Shown: positions 26,972-36,211 of the stretch, piece after piece | Position numbering within the stretch: the stretch's first letter is position 1 | Layout: each line of letters begins with the position of its first letter | Assembly (NCBI RefSeq): GCF_023920105.1 | Contig: NZ_CP083693.1 | Span: 1,133,001-1,197,000 of the forward strand | From: Bartonella taylorii | GTDB lineage: Bacteria; Pseudomonadota; Alphaproteobacteria; Rhizobiales; Rhizobiaceae | Direction of reading: 5' to 3' | DNA length: 64,000 nt | The notes under the pieces: generated by a model | Told to the model about the DNA's origin: nothing | Seen by the model: only the letters and a program-made list of their open reading frames with translations | Databases searched by the model: none | Program-made: the position numbers and the translations under genes

Positions 26972-29900
26972 AGGTTTAAAAGAAGCAGACCGTGGCAAGC
27001 TTATTATGGCATGTGGTACGGGCAAGACTTTCACCAGTCTTAAGATAGCAGAAACCATAGCTGGAAAAGGCAAGCGTGTTTTGTTTCTGGTGCCTTCTCT
27101 TGCTTTAGTCTCGCAAACGATACGAGAATGGACAGCAGATGCACAAGTCCCCTTGCGTTCTTTTGCTGTGTGTTCGGATACAAAAGTAGGCAAGCGTCGT
27201 AAAAACCAAGATGATATTGTTGGTATGGAAACATCAGATCTTGTGCTCCCTGCTACAACAGATGCGAAAGCACTTGCCAAAGAAGCTTGTGAAAACCTCG
27301 CAGAGGCAATGACGGTGGTCTTTTCAACCTATCATTCCATTCAAGTGATTTCGGATGCACAAAAAGACCATGGTTTACCTGAATTTGATCTGATCATCTG
27401 TGATGAAGCGCATAGAACCACTGGTGCTTCATTGGGAACTGACGACAATGAATCTGAATTTATCAAGGTTCACGATAACAGCATTATTCGAGGCAAAAAA
27501 CGTCTGTATATGACAGCAACGCCAAAGATTTTTAGTGACACTGCTAAAAGGCGTGCGGATGAGATCAATGCCGTTCTAGCTTCTATGGATGATGAAACGC
27601 TTTATGGCAAACAACTCCATCATTATACCTTCGCAGAAGCTGTCGATAATGAACTTTTAACCCCTTACAAGATTGTGGTTTTGGGGATTGATGAAACCTA
27701 TATCACACCAGCCATACAGGAGATTATTGCCAATGAAAACCGTGAAATTGATTTAGATGATGCGGCAAAAATTATTGGCTGTTATAGAGCCCTGACCAAA
27801 ATAGATAAAGAAGCTGCTGTCGATGATGATACAGAGCCTATGCGTAGTGCTTTAGCTTTTTGCAAAGACATCAACACCTCTCAATATATCACAAAGCTCT
27901 TCAATAGAATTATCAAATCTCATATCAATGATTTTCTTCAAACAGTTCCCTTTCTGAACTGTGAAGTAAGACATATTGACGGAACACAAAGTGTCAAAAA
28001 ACGCAATGAAGAACTGGATTGGTTGAAACAAGATGCTGGGAACAATGTTTGTCGGATCTTAAGCAATGTTCGATGTCTTTCAGAAGGGATTGATGTTCCT
28101 GCTCTTGATGCAATCATGTTTTTACACCCGCGCAATAGCCAAGTGGATGTAATCCAGGCGGTGGGGCGTGTGATGCGTCGTGCTCCAAATAAGAAAACGG
28201 GCTATATTATTTTACCCATTATCATTCCTTCACACTTAGAAGCCAAAAAAGCTTTACGAAACAATAAGAGATACCGTGTTGTTTGGCAAGTTTTGCATGC
28301 TTTACATTCTCATGATGAGAATTTTAGCAAAACCCTTAACCAGATGGTCTTAGGACAAGACGTGAGCTCTATCATCGACATTGTTACAGTTTCTAAAAAG
28401 ACCGAATTAGAAAATGTCACCACGGTTATTGACGAAATCCCGCTACACGAAAAATCGGAACAATCCGGACTTCAAATTGGGACACAAGCTCATGAACCGC
28501 AACATAGTCATAGCGTAACAGGAAGATTACCCTTTTTTGTTGAGTTTCCCAATGCTCTCAAAACACTGATTGTTAAAAAATCTACCATGAGTGATTATTG
28601 GGGCATTTGGGCGAACAATGTTGCTGAGATTGCACAAAACCATATCACACGCCTTCAAACTATGCTTTCTGATCAGACAAGCGAAGCTTATCATGCCTTT
28701 GATGCGTTTTATAAGGAATTAAAAAACAACTTAAACAGTGAGATAAAGCAAGAAGAAGCGATTGAGATGTTAGCGCAACATCTTGTGACGCGTCCTGTGT
28801 TTGAAGCTTTGTTTGAAGGCAATGAATTTGTACAAAACAATGCTATCTCTCAAGCGATGGAAAAGATCTTAAGAGAACTAGATAAAACAAATATTGAGGA
28901 AGAATCCAAAGAATTACAAGAGTTTTATGACAGCGTAAAGTTCCGTGCCTCTGGCATTACCGAACCGCAGGCAAGACAGAATCTTATTATCAAGCTTTAC
29001 GAAGATTTTTTTGCCAAGGCATTTAAGAAAACAACGGATAGGCTTGGGATTGTTTATACGCCCATAGAGGTTGTCGATTTTATCATTCATTCTGTTGATG
29101 ATGTGTTGCGCAATGAATTTGGAAAAAGCTTGGGGTCACGTGGTGTCTCTATTCTTGATCCTTTTACTGGAACGGGTACCTTTATCACAAGGCTTTTACA
29201 ATCAAAGCTCATAAAACCAGAGGATATGGAATATAAGTTCCGTCATGATATCCATGCCAATGAGATTGTCTTACTTGCCTATTACATAGCAGCGATCAAC
29301 ATTGAATCGACTTATCATAGTTTGGTGAAAGGAAAGTATATTCCTTTCAAGCATATTGGTTTAACCGATACATTCCAAATGCTTGAAAGGAAAGATTTGT
29401 TGCAAGAGTTATTTAAAGAAAACAGTGAATATTTAGAACATCAGAAAAATCTAAATATCAAAATTATCTTTGGCAATCCTCCTTATTCAACTGGGCAAAA
29501 AAGTGAAAATGATAATGCAAAGAACACTCCCTATCCCATATTGAATGACCGTATTCGTGAAACTTATGCTGCTCGGTCAAATGCAAGTCTTCTACGAAAT
29601 CTGTATGATAGTTATATTCGTGCTATTCGTTGGGCAAGCGACCGTATAAAAGATTGTGGTGTTATTGGTTTTGTCACAAATGCAAGCTTTGTAGATGCAA
29701 ATGCTATGGCTGGCTTACGAAAATGCCTCGTTGAAGAATTTAATAGCCTTTATATTTTCCATTTGCGGGGGGATGCTCGGACTTCTGGAGAACAACGTAA
29801 GAAAGAAAGTGGTGGAATTTTTGGTGAGGGATCTCGAGCGCCTATAGCTATCTCTATTCTTGTAAAAAATCCAGAATCTCAACAGCGTGGGAAAATATAT

Positions 29901-31355
29901 TTCCATGCTGTGGAAGATTACTGCACAAGAGAAAAAAAGCTTAAGACAATTAAGGATTTTGGTAGTATTAACGGTATTACACGTGAAAACAGTTGGCAAA
30001 TAATTACACCAGACAGACATGGTGATTGGCTTGGTCAACGTGCTAACAATTTTGAAACATTCCTAACCTTAGGTGATAAAAAGGGGCATAATAAAAAGCT
30101 CTTTGAAACGTTTTCTTGTGGTATAGTAACAAGTCGTGATGCTTGGACCTATAATTCAAGCCGCGTATCTCTCACAAAAAACATGCACAATATGATTACT
30201 TTCTATAATAGTGAAGTAGAACGTTTTAATGATGCTTATGGACATGTTGATCGCAGGATACGTAAAAATGCTATAAACAATTTTGTAAATTCTGATGGAA
30301 GTAAAATCAGTTGGAGTCATAATGTTAAGCAAGAACTAGTAAAAGGAAAAGTTTTTGAACTTGAAGATACATGCCTTACACAAAGTCTGTATCGTCCTTT
30401 TACACAACAATGGCTTTATTATAATCGTACTTTCAATGAGAGAGTTTATCAAATGCCGCGCATATTTCCGATAGGAGAAGCGGTTGAAAATAGAGTGATA
30501 CAAGTTACCGGCATAGGAGCAACGAAAGATTTTTCTGTCATCATGATTAAGACAGTACCTGATTTTCATGCAATGGATACTAGTCAATGTTTTCCAAGGT
30601 ATATTTATGAAGACACTCCGGTTTCAAAAAATAAAAGTGAGAAACAATCTCATTTATTTTTAATTTCTACAGAAGAAAACACAACATCTGGTTTACAGAG
30701 GCGTGATGCCATTACGAATGAAGGGCTAGCACATTTTAAAACGGCTTATCCTAATGAGATTATCACTAAAGATGATTTATTCTATTACGTTTATGGTCTT
30801 TTACATTCAGAAGATTATCGCGCTCGTTATGCTGATAACCTCTCTAAAGAATTGCCTCATATCCCTTGTGTAAAAAGCGCTGAAGATTTTTGGATATTTG
30901 TTACAGCAGGGCGTAAATTGGGTCATTTGCATGTAAACTATGAAGATGTAGAGCCTTATCCAGTCACTTTTAAAAAAGGCAATCCAAAACAGACTGATAT
31001 TTCTAATCCTGAGGAATTTTATTACGTGACTGAAATGCAATTCTTTAGCAAAAATAAGATAAAAGATAAATCTATTGTTTTTTATAATAGCAATATCACA
31101 ATAACAAACATTCCTCTTGAAGCTTATGAGTATATCATTAATGGCAAGCCTGCTCTTGAATGGGTTATGGAACGTCAATGTGTAAAGACAGATAAAAAGA
31201 GCGGCATTGTGAATGATGCCAATCACTATGCTGTTGAAACCATTGGCAACCCTGCTTATCCATTAGAGTTATTTCAAAGAGTTATTACCATAAGTTTAGA
31301 AACAATGAAGATTGTTAAGAATTTACCAAAATTAGAAATTAGAGAAACTGAATAA
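26955..31355 (+). CDS. Type ISP restriction-modification enzyme: helicase-methyltransferase-specificity part
   Basis: The 1466-residue frame carries an SF2 helicase/translocase (Walker A ACGTGKT at residues 19-25, CDEAHRT near 150, MTATPKIF, and QAVGRVMRRAP near 405), an adenine-specific DNA methyltransferase (DPFTGTGTF near 735, NPPYS near 838), and a C-terminal target-recognition region. This order, with a nuclease in front, is that of single-polypeptide type I enzymes such as LlaGI/LlaBIII: methylate one strand of the host site, translocate and cut unmodified phage DNA. The nuclease module lies in the preceding frame. If the break is real the methyltransferase may still be made from the TTG at 26955 without nuclease. 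No separate R, M or S genes are near. Confidence 0.85.
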   Translation: MRKVCEGLKEADRGKLIMACGTGKTFTSLKIAETIAGKGKRVLFLVPSLALVSQTIREWTADAQVPLRSFAVCSDTKVGKRRKNQDDIVGMETSDLVLPATTDAKALAKEACENLAEAMTVVFSTYHSIQVISDAQKDHGLPEFDLIICDEAHRTTGASLGTDDNESEFIKVHDNSIIRGKKRLYMTATPKIFSDTAKRRADEINAVLASMDDETLYGKQLHHYTFAEAVDNELLTPYKIVVLGIDETYITPAIQEIIANENREIDLDDAAKIIGCYRALTKIDKEAAVDDDTEPMRSALAFCKDINTSQYITKLFNRIIKSHINDFLQTVPFLNCEVRHIDGTQSVKKRNEELDWLKQDAGNNVCRILSNVRCLSEGIDVPALDAIMFLHPRNSQVDVIQAVGRVMRRAPNKKTGYIILPIIIPSHLEAKKALRNNKRYRVVWQVLHALHSHDENFSKTLNQMVLGQDVSSIIDIVTVSKKTELENVTTVIDEIPLHEKSEQSGLQIGTQAHEPQHSHSVTGRLPFFVEFPNALKTLIVKKSTMSDYWGIWANNVAEIAQNHITRLQTMLSDQTSEAYHAFDAFYKELKNNLNSEIKQEEAIEMLAQHLVTRPVFEALFEGNEFVQNNAISQAMEKILRELDKTNIEEESKELQEFYDSVKFRASGITEPQARQNLIIKLYEDFFAKAFKKTTDRLGIVYTPIEVVDFIIHSVDDVLRNEFGKSLGSRGVSILDPFTGTGTFITRLLQSKLIKPEDMEYKFRHDIHANEIVLLAYYIAAINIESTYHSLVKGKYIPFKHIGLTDTFQMLERKDLLQELFKENSEYLEHQKNLNIKIIFGNPPYSTGQKSENDNAKNTPYPILNDRIRETYAARSNASLLRNLYDSYIRAIRWASDRIKDCGVIGFVTNASFVDANAMAGLRKCLVEEFNSLYIFHLRGDARTSGEQRKKESGGIFGEGSRAPIAISILVKNPESQQRGKIYFHAVEDYCTREKKLKTIKDFGSINGITRENSWQIITPDRHGDWLGQRANNFETFLTLGDKKGHNKKLFETFSCGIVTSRDAWTYNSSRVSLTKNMHNMITFYNSEVERFNDAYGHVDRRIRKNAINNFVNSDGSKISWSHNVKQELVKGKVFELEDTCLTQSLYRPFTQQWLYYNRTFNERVYQMPRIFPIGEAVENRVIQVTGIGATKDFSVIMIKTVPDFHAMDTSQCFPRYIYEDTPVSKNKSEKQSHLFLISTEENTTSGLQRRDAITNEGLAHFKTAYPNEIITKDDLFYYVYGLLHSEDYRARYADNLSKELPHIPCVKSAEDFWIFVTAGRKLGHLHVNYEDVEPYPVTFKKGNPKQTDISNPEEFYYVTEMQFFSKNKIKDKSIVFYNSNITITNIPLEAYEYIINGKPALEWVMERQCVKTDKKSGIVNDANHYAVETIGNPAYPLELFQRVITISLETMKIVKNLPKLEIRETE

Positions 31356-31963
31356 ACTTATAAAGCATGCTCACATTATAGGCTTGCTAAACTCACAAGG
31401 GGTATAGAGTCTTATAACCATAATCTATACCTCTCTTGTTAAATTACTTACATACAATCTTAAAAGGAGTGTTTATATGCGTTATTCTAAAAAGAAGAAA
31501 CTTGCACTTTTAAACACTCTACTTTGGATTGCTTTTAAAAGACTATATCGTAATCTAAAATGATAGATGTATACTTTTCGAAAGCTCTGTTTAAAGAGAG
31601 TTCAATAATCTCTATAATTATCAATCTCTCTTTAGATGTTTTATAACAAATAAATCACATTATCATCTTTATCATTTCTCTTATGAAAATGAAAGCTTTG
31701 GTTATAAAGACAATAGCTATAAAAGGCTGTTAAGTTGCAAATGCGTTATAAAAGAAATTAACAGAAATCTTAAAATTCATTTAGTAAAAAAAACTGATAG
31801 GTTATAAATATAAAAATACGCATAATAAGAGCGTTTTTAAATATTATAAATGTATAGATTCAAAAAATAACGCAATCATTTTATAAAGCCCATAATATAG
31901 CTTTAAAAGCACATAAATATAAAAGAAGCAATTGATAATCATACGACAATATCAATACACAAC
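31356..31963. other. Intergenic region with one small open frame
   Basis: AT-rich spacer between the restriction gene and the repeat-protein cluster. Only the 28-codon frame at 31477 has a good ribosome-binding site; nothing else is supported. Confidence 0.5.
31477..31563 (+). CDS. Small basic hydrophobic peptide, 28 residues
   Basis: ATG follows AAAAGGAG at proper spacing, and the peptide reads as a basic N-terminus (RYSKKKK) followed by an alternating hydrophobic/basic stretch (LALLNTLLWIAFKRLYRNLK). It could be a small membrane peptide, a leader, or a type I toxin-like product. I do not recognise it. The strong ribosome-binding site is the main support. Confidence 0.35.
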   Translation: MRYSKKKKLALLNTLLWIAFKRLYRNLK

Positions 31964-32659
31964 GTATTTAAAAAATACGAATTTATTGATGACTGTGAAT
32001 ATATAGATGGTCATTTCTTAACTCGCATTCGTGCTTTAAGAGATTTTGATGATGTCAAAAAAGGCGATTTAGGGGGGTATATTGAAAATGAAAACAACCT
32101 CTCTCATGAGGGTAATTGCTGGGTTTATAATAAAGCGCGGGTCTTTGAAAATGCACGCGTCTTTGGAAATGCTAAAGTAAAAAGCTTTTTTGTCGACGTC
32201 TATGGCAATGCTCAAATTTATGGAAATGCTATTTTTGAAGGCATGACATTAAAAGACAATGCGAAGCTGTCGGGCAATGCACATGCTAGCAACGCCGTTG
32301 TAATTGAAGGAAATGCACAAATTTATGATAACGCCCGGGTAACTGATCATGCTCATATTTCTGATAATGCTGTCATTTGTGATGATGCCCATGTCGGAGG
32401 CAATGCAAAAATAAGTGGCTCTGCTTATATTTGTGATGAATCGCGTGTTTTTGATGATGCCGTTATTTGTGATGCTCTTATCTCTGGCAATTCTTATATT
32501 CACAGCAATGTCTCTCTAACCGCTAATGAAGATATCTGTGATGATGCATATCCTGAGTTTGGTAGCGAAGATGATTATTATCGTCATGAATATTATGCTG
32601 ATTGTGAGGGCTATTATGACGATGATAATGACAGCCAATATGAAAGTGACGCTGCGTAA
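31964..32659 (+). CDS. YdcK-like beta-helix repeat protein 1, start unclear
   Basis: The frame encodes a conserved N-terminal module (R-I-R-AL-DFDDVKKGDLGGYIE...NLSHEGNCWVYN) followed by imperfect hexapeptide-like repeats (GNAQIYDNARVTDHAHISDNA) and an acidic Asp/Tyr-rich tail. E. coli YdcK has the same N-terminal pattern and a left-handed parallel beta-helix repeat region. Alignment with the two paralogues downstream places the start near 31964, but that codon is GTA; no ATG, GTG or TTG occurs in frame between the upstream stop (31904) and ATG 32243. Either the start is lost (pseudogene) or a shortened protein starts at 32243. Function unknown. Confidence 0.6.
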   Translation, partial: VFKKYEFIDDCEYIDGHFLTRIRALRDFDDVKKGDLGGYIENENNLSHEGNCWVYNKARVFENARVFGNAKVKSFFVDVYGNAQIYGNAIFEGMTLKDNAKLSGNAHASNAVVIEGNAQIYDNARVTDHAHISDNAVICDDAHVGGNAKISGSAYICDESRVFDDAVICDALISGNSYIHSNVSLTANEDICDDAYPEFGSEDDYYRHEYYADCEGYYDDDNDSQYESDAA

Positions 32660-32689
32660 TTGAACGCACGGGTGGTGCGGGGGCGCCCT
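32658..32689 (+). repeat. GC-rich hairpin-forming repeat, copy 1
   Basis: The sequence AATTGAACGCACGGGTGGTG followed by CGGGGGCGCCC lies directly at the stop of repeat protein 1. It contains GCAC/GTGC arms and a GGGCGCCC palindrome in otherwise AT-rich DNA. An almost identical copy follows repeat protein 2. Confidence 0.7.
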
Positions 32690-32741
32690 CCTTTCAAATT
32701 CTTTCATGCAAAAATTTAATCTCTTATAAAGGAATTGTGCT

Positions 32742-33296
32742 ATGCAAAAGAAGTTTGCACTCACAAAAGAGACACGTGTATTTGGTGAATATGTTCTTTA
32801 CCGTATTAAAGCATTAAAAGACTTTGCTGATGTTAAGGCTGGTGACCTTGGTGGCTTTATAGAAAAGGAAGATAACCTCTCTCATGAGGGCAATTGCTGG
32901 GTGTATAATGAAGCTCTTGTGTTTAAAAATGGTCGGGTTTATGAAAATGCAAGGGTTTTTGACAATGCTATCACTTGTGGTCATATCTATGGTCATGCGC
33001 GGGTTTATGACAATGCTGTTATTTCTGATAATTCCCGTGTCTATGGCAATGCTCATGTTTATGGCAAGGCTATTATTTATGATAATGCCTATGTATATGA
33101 CAATGCTAGGGTTTATGAAAACGCCCGTATAGCAAATAACGTGCATGTTTGTGAAAATGCTCATATCCATGGCATTGCTGTTATTCGTGAAAATGTTGGT
33201 GGGTCTACTGAGATTAAAACCTATATTGAACGGCTCTCCCCTTATGGTGAATTAGAGATTGTCTATGTCTCACCAAAAATAAAGCAGCATAATTGA
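32742..33296 (+). CDS. YdcK-like beta-helix repeat protein 2
   Basis: The 184-residue protein starts at ATG after AAGGA and has the N-terminal module LYRIKALKDFADVKAGDLGGFIEKEDNLSHEGNCWVYNEA, then about 15 short repeats of the pattern x-(N/G)-A-x-(V/I)-(Y/C)-(D/G/E) (for instance RVYDNAVISDNSRVYGNA), consistent with turns of a left-handed parallel beta-helix as in YdcK and bacterial hexapeptide acyltransferases. No acyltransferase catalytic His is apparent. No signal peptide or membrane segment is seen, so it should be cytoplasmic. Middle member of a tandem trio. Function unknown. Confidence 0.75.
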   Translation: MQKKFALTKETRVFGEYVLYRIKALKDFADVKAGDLGGFIEKEDNLSHEGNCWVYNEALVFKNGRVYENARVFDNAITCGHIYGHARVYDNAVISDNSRVYGNAHVYGKAIIYDNAYVYDNARVYENARIANNVHVCENAHIHGIAVIRENVGGSTEIKTYIERLSPYGELEIVYVSPKIKQHN

Positions 33297-33326
33297 ACGC
33301 ACGGGTGGTGCGGGGGCGCCCCCTTT
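33292..33326 (+). repeat. GC-rich hairpin-forming repeat, copy 2, terminator-like
   Basis: A second copy of the unit at 32658-32689 lies at the stop of repeat protein 2. Here the GGGGGCGCCCCC palindrome (33312-33323) is followed by TTTTC, so it may act as a weak intrinsic terminator or as a processing site between the tandem genes. Confidence 0.6.
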
Positions 33327-33392
33327 TCAACCAAATATTCCCATTCCAAATTTTAGCAAATCTTTATCACATTAGATTGTGAAGGTGTTCTT

Positions 33393-34172
33393 ATGTGCAA
33401 AAAATACATTATAACAAATGAAAGCAAACAAATTAAAGATCGGATGACTAAACAGATTACAAACCTTTATCGCATTAAAGCTCTAAAAGATTTTGATGAT
33501 GTCAAAGCTGGCGATCTAGGCGGCTTTATTGAAAAGGAAGCCAATCTCTCTCATGAGGGCAATTGCTGGGTTTATGATGATGCATGGGTTTATGGGCATG
33601 CCCGTATTTGTGACAATGCAAAAATACGTCATAACTCTCAAATCTGTGGTCATGTCTATGGCAATGCTGAGATTTATGGCAAGGCTTTTATCTCTCAATA
33701 TGCAAAAATTTATGACAATGCTTGTGTCTATGGAATTGCCCATGTGGCTGGTTATGTTTATGGCAATGCCCATGTGGGAGGGAGCGCCCGTATTTATACA
33801 GAAGCACATATTTATGACAATGCTCTCCTTTCTCATAATGCGTGGATTTATAATTATGCAAGGGGTTATGGGCATGCTCAGGTTTCGGGCTCTGTCTGTG
33901 TTTACAGCCATGCTAAGATTTATAATTATGCTGTTGTTAATAGCCGTGCAAAAATTTATGGCAAGGTTTATGGCAATGCTAGCGTGGGGGGCAATGCTGA
34001 GGTTTATGGTTCTGTTTATGGCAATGCAAAGATCTCATATTATGCAAAGGTCTGGGGTAAAGCTTATGGCAAGGCAAAATTAAACAGACAAAGTAAGCTA
34101 AGGGTGGTACCCAAAAATTGTGAGGTTTATGAAAGCGATAATGTTGTCAAGATTGTTGATACAGAAGAGTAA
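33393..34172 (+). CDS. YdcK-like beta-helix repeat protein 3
   Basis: The 259-residue protein starts at ATG after GAAGGTG and is the longest of the trio. It has a divergent first 25 residues, the conserved module LYRIKALKDFDDVKAGDLGGFIEKEANLSHEGNCWVYDDA, and over 25 short repeats (VYGNAEIYGKAFISQYAKIYDNA) that should form a beta-helix. The C-terminus leaves the repeat and is basic then acidic. A hairpin with a T tract follows the stop. The near-exact repeat DNA could allow repeat number changes by slippage or recombination. Role unknown. Confidence 0.75.
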   Translation: MCKKYIITNESKQIKDRMTKQITNLYRIKALKDFDDVKAGDLGGFIEKEANLSHEGNCWVYDDAWVYGHARICDNAKIRHNSQICGHVYGNAEIYGKAFISQYAKIYDNACVYGIAHVAGYVYGNAHVGGSARIYTEAHIYDNALLSHNAWIYNYARGYGHAQVSGSVCVYSHAKIYNYAVVNSRAKIYGKVYGNASVGGNAEVYGSVYGNAKISYYAKVWGKAYGKAKLNRQSKLRVVPKNCEVYESDNVVKIVDTEE

Positions 34173-34178
34173 AAAAAC

Positions 34179-34199
34179 AAGCGTGGGGGCGCTTTTCTT
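34179..34199 (+). terminator. Intrinsic terminator after repeat protein 3
   Basis: AAGCG/CGCTT arms with a TGGGGG loop are followed by TTCTT, starting seven bases after the stop codon. Placement and form fit rho-independent termination of the trio. Confidence 0.6.
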
Positions 34200-35605
34200 A
34201 TGGATATAAACGCATCATAAAAGAGAGAAAAAAGAAAGCCGTGCCATTTACGTGACGCGGCTTATGAATGAAGATATAACGAATGAATCATAAATATGAG
34301 TTTACCAATAAATGGTAATGCCTGTATACAAAACATATCATATTGCAAGCGCTCTATGAGAGATATGAAAACTTATCAAAAGGAACGTAAATGATAGGTA
34401 TGATCTTGATAGCATTCATTTGAATAAGAGAAACTATAAACGCTTTATAGATTTATCAATCCAATCAAAAGAAATATGTATTAAGTGAATAGTTTGTAAC
34501 AAAATCCGTTTTTACATTTACGAGCGTTGGTTTTTTAAAACAGCTTTTCATAAGATAAATAAACAAACGCTTTTATCAAACGCAAAGCTTTAAAAACTGT
34601 TATAAACATCAGTTTCAAACGTTTAAACGTTCATTCAGAAAGGTTCTCATAAATGCCTTTTCTCTTTGCACTCAAACGTAGCTTCTTTATAAATTAGCCG
34701 GTCCATTTTTGGGCTCGTTAAAATCAACCAGCTCAAACTCGCGCTCGCTAACTTTAGAATAAAACATTCTTAAAACATTGTCTCTTTTGTCTAAAAATTT
34801 AGCAAAACCCCATGTATTGAGATACAACGGTTTTGAATTTTGCTTGCTTATCTTTGTCTCAATAGGTGCCCCAAATTTTGGGTGACTAAAATCTCTCAAT
34901 CCAAATTTGGATCGACCCTATTTGGCTTCGTATTTTTAAACGACAACTTTTAAAACGTTTTTCGCTCACTTGCTTGCATATGTCATAAAAAGTATTTCAA
35001 ATTTTATGACATAACATTGTGATTTTCATATCTGTTATGATGATAATGTCCTGTATAATGGCTGCCTATCATCTTCTAAATTTTTAGAAAGCGTTTTTAA
35101 AAACGATTTTGTCTTTAAATCCTTTTATGCAATCTTATAAATTAAACCTATAAGCTTATAACAGTTTCAAACGACTACCCTCTTAGGATACTATAACATC
35201 TTTAGATTTTGCGCTCCCCAATTTTGGGAACCATTAATTTTGTTTTTATCATGCGATTAACAAACCAATCTTTAAACAAGGTATGATCTTTAAACATATG
35301 TTATCGATAATTTCAAACGACTGAACTTTAAAACAATGCGATTTTTGAGTGATAAAAACGTATCATAAAATTTATGAACTGTTATGAATGATAGCTGCTT
35401 TTCATTTCATTTGAATACACACATGCGTTATAATATTTACATCATGATTTGCTTTTTATGGTCTATTCATACATGGCAATCTTATATAAAAAATGGTCAA
35501 ATGAATCACGTATAAAAGGATGGATTCTTAAGTGGATTCATATAAAATAACTGCACATAACATACTGAATTTGTTATGTTTTTATGTACAATACGGTTTA
35601 TTTTC
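34200..35605. other. Long intergenic region before thiE
   Basis: About 1.4 kb of AT-rich DNA with a second hairpin near 34237-34261 and one doubtful minus-strand frame at 34687-34899. Motifs like CCAAATTTTGGG recur (34871, 34901, 35217), which hints at decayed duplicated sequence. No tRNA, thi-box riboswitch or phage gene is recognised. Confidence 0.5.
34687..34899 (-). pseudogene. Possible gene fragment, 70 codons
   Basis: A TTG-initiated frame with protein-like composition (KQNSKPLYLNTWGFAKFLDK) but no clear ribosome-binding site and no recognised family. It sits in a long non-coding stretch with repeated CCAAATTTTGGG-like sequence. It may be a remnant of an accessory or phage gene. Confidence 0.25.
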
Positions 35606-36211
35606 ATGAAACTGGACCCATTCTACCTCATTGTTGATAATGCTGATTGGGTTGAGCGTTTGATTCCTTTTGGAGTCAAACTTGTACAACTGCGTATGAA
35701 AAATAAAAATTTAAAAATAATCCGTCAACATATTAAGCATGCAAAAAATATATGCGATAAATTGGGAGTGCAATTAATCATTAATGATCATTGGGAAGTA
35801 GCAATTGATGAAAAATGCAATTTTATTCATCTTGGGCAAGAAGACTTAAGCAATGCTGATCTTCCTGCAATTCGTAAAAATGGTATAAGATTTGGTCTTA
35901 GCACACATGATGAACAGGAATTAGATATCGCACTTTCTGTTAATTCTGCCTATGTTGCACTTGGTCCTATTTATCCAACAATCTTAAAAAAAATGAAATG
36001 GAAACCTCAAGGACTAGAAAAAATCAAACCCTGGAGAAAACGGATTGGTACTTTACCTTTAGTGGGCATTGGTGGCTTAACACCAGAACGCGCTATTGAT
36101 GTTTTAAAAGCAGGAGCCAATAGTACTGCTGTTGTAACCGATATCATCCTCCATAAAAAACCTGAACAGCGTGTCCAGCAGTGGTTAAAGGTAACAGAAG
36201 CATGGCGTTGA
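35606..36211 (+). CDS. thiE: Thiamine-phosphate synthase
   Basis: The 201-residue product (from ATG 35606; an ATG ten codons earlier adds a non-conserved extension) has the ThiE TIM-barrel signatures: LVQLRMKN near residue 25, INDHWEVAIDEKCNFIHLGQ near 60-80, GPIYPT near 125, GIGGLTPE near 155. ThiE joins HMP pyrophosphate and thiazole phosphate to give thiamine phosphate in the cytoplasm. It overlaps thiD by ten bases, so the two steps are translated together. No thiC or thiG is adjacent. No thi-box is visible upstream. Confidence 0.88.
   Translation: MKLDPFYLIVDNADWVERLIPFGVKLVQLRMKNKNLKIIRQHIKHAKNICDKLGVQLIINDHWEVAIDEKCNFIHLGQEDLSNADLPAIRKNGIRFGLSTHDEQELDIALSVNSAYVALGPIYPTILKKMKWKPQGLEKIKPWRKRIGTLPLVGIGGLTPERAIDVLKAGANSTAVVTDIILHKKPEQRVQQWLKVTEAWR

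Noticed and set aside
33529..34083. Open frame of 184 codons overlapping repeat protein 3 in another frame, rich in Met and Phe
   Set aside because: It arises from the periodic repeat DNA read out of frame; it has no ribosome-binding site and lies wholly inside a better supported gene. The same holds for antisense frames at 32249-32503, 32814-33170 and 33516-33911.
32742..34100. Short tandem DNA repeats resembling a CRISPR array
   Set aside because: The repeats are in-frame codons of beta-helix proteins, without uniform repeat length or unique spacers, and no cas gene is near.
35200..35605. Possible TPP riboswitch before thiE
   Set aside because: The conserved thi-box core (CTGAGA and the ACC...GGA elements) is not found by eye upstream of thiE.
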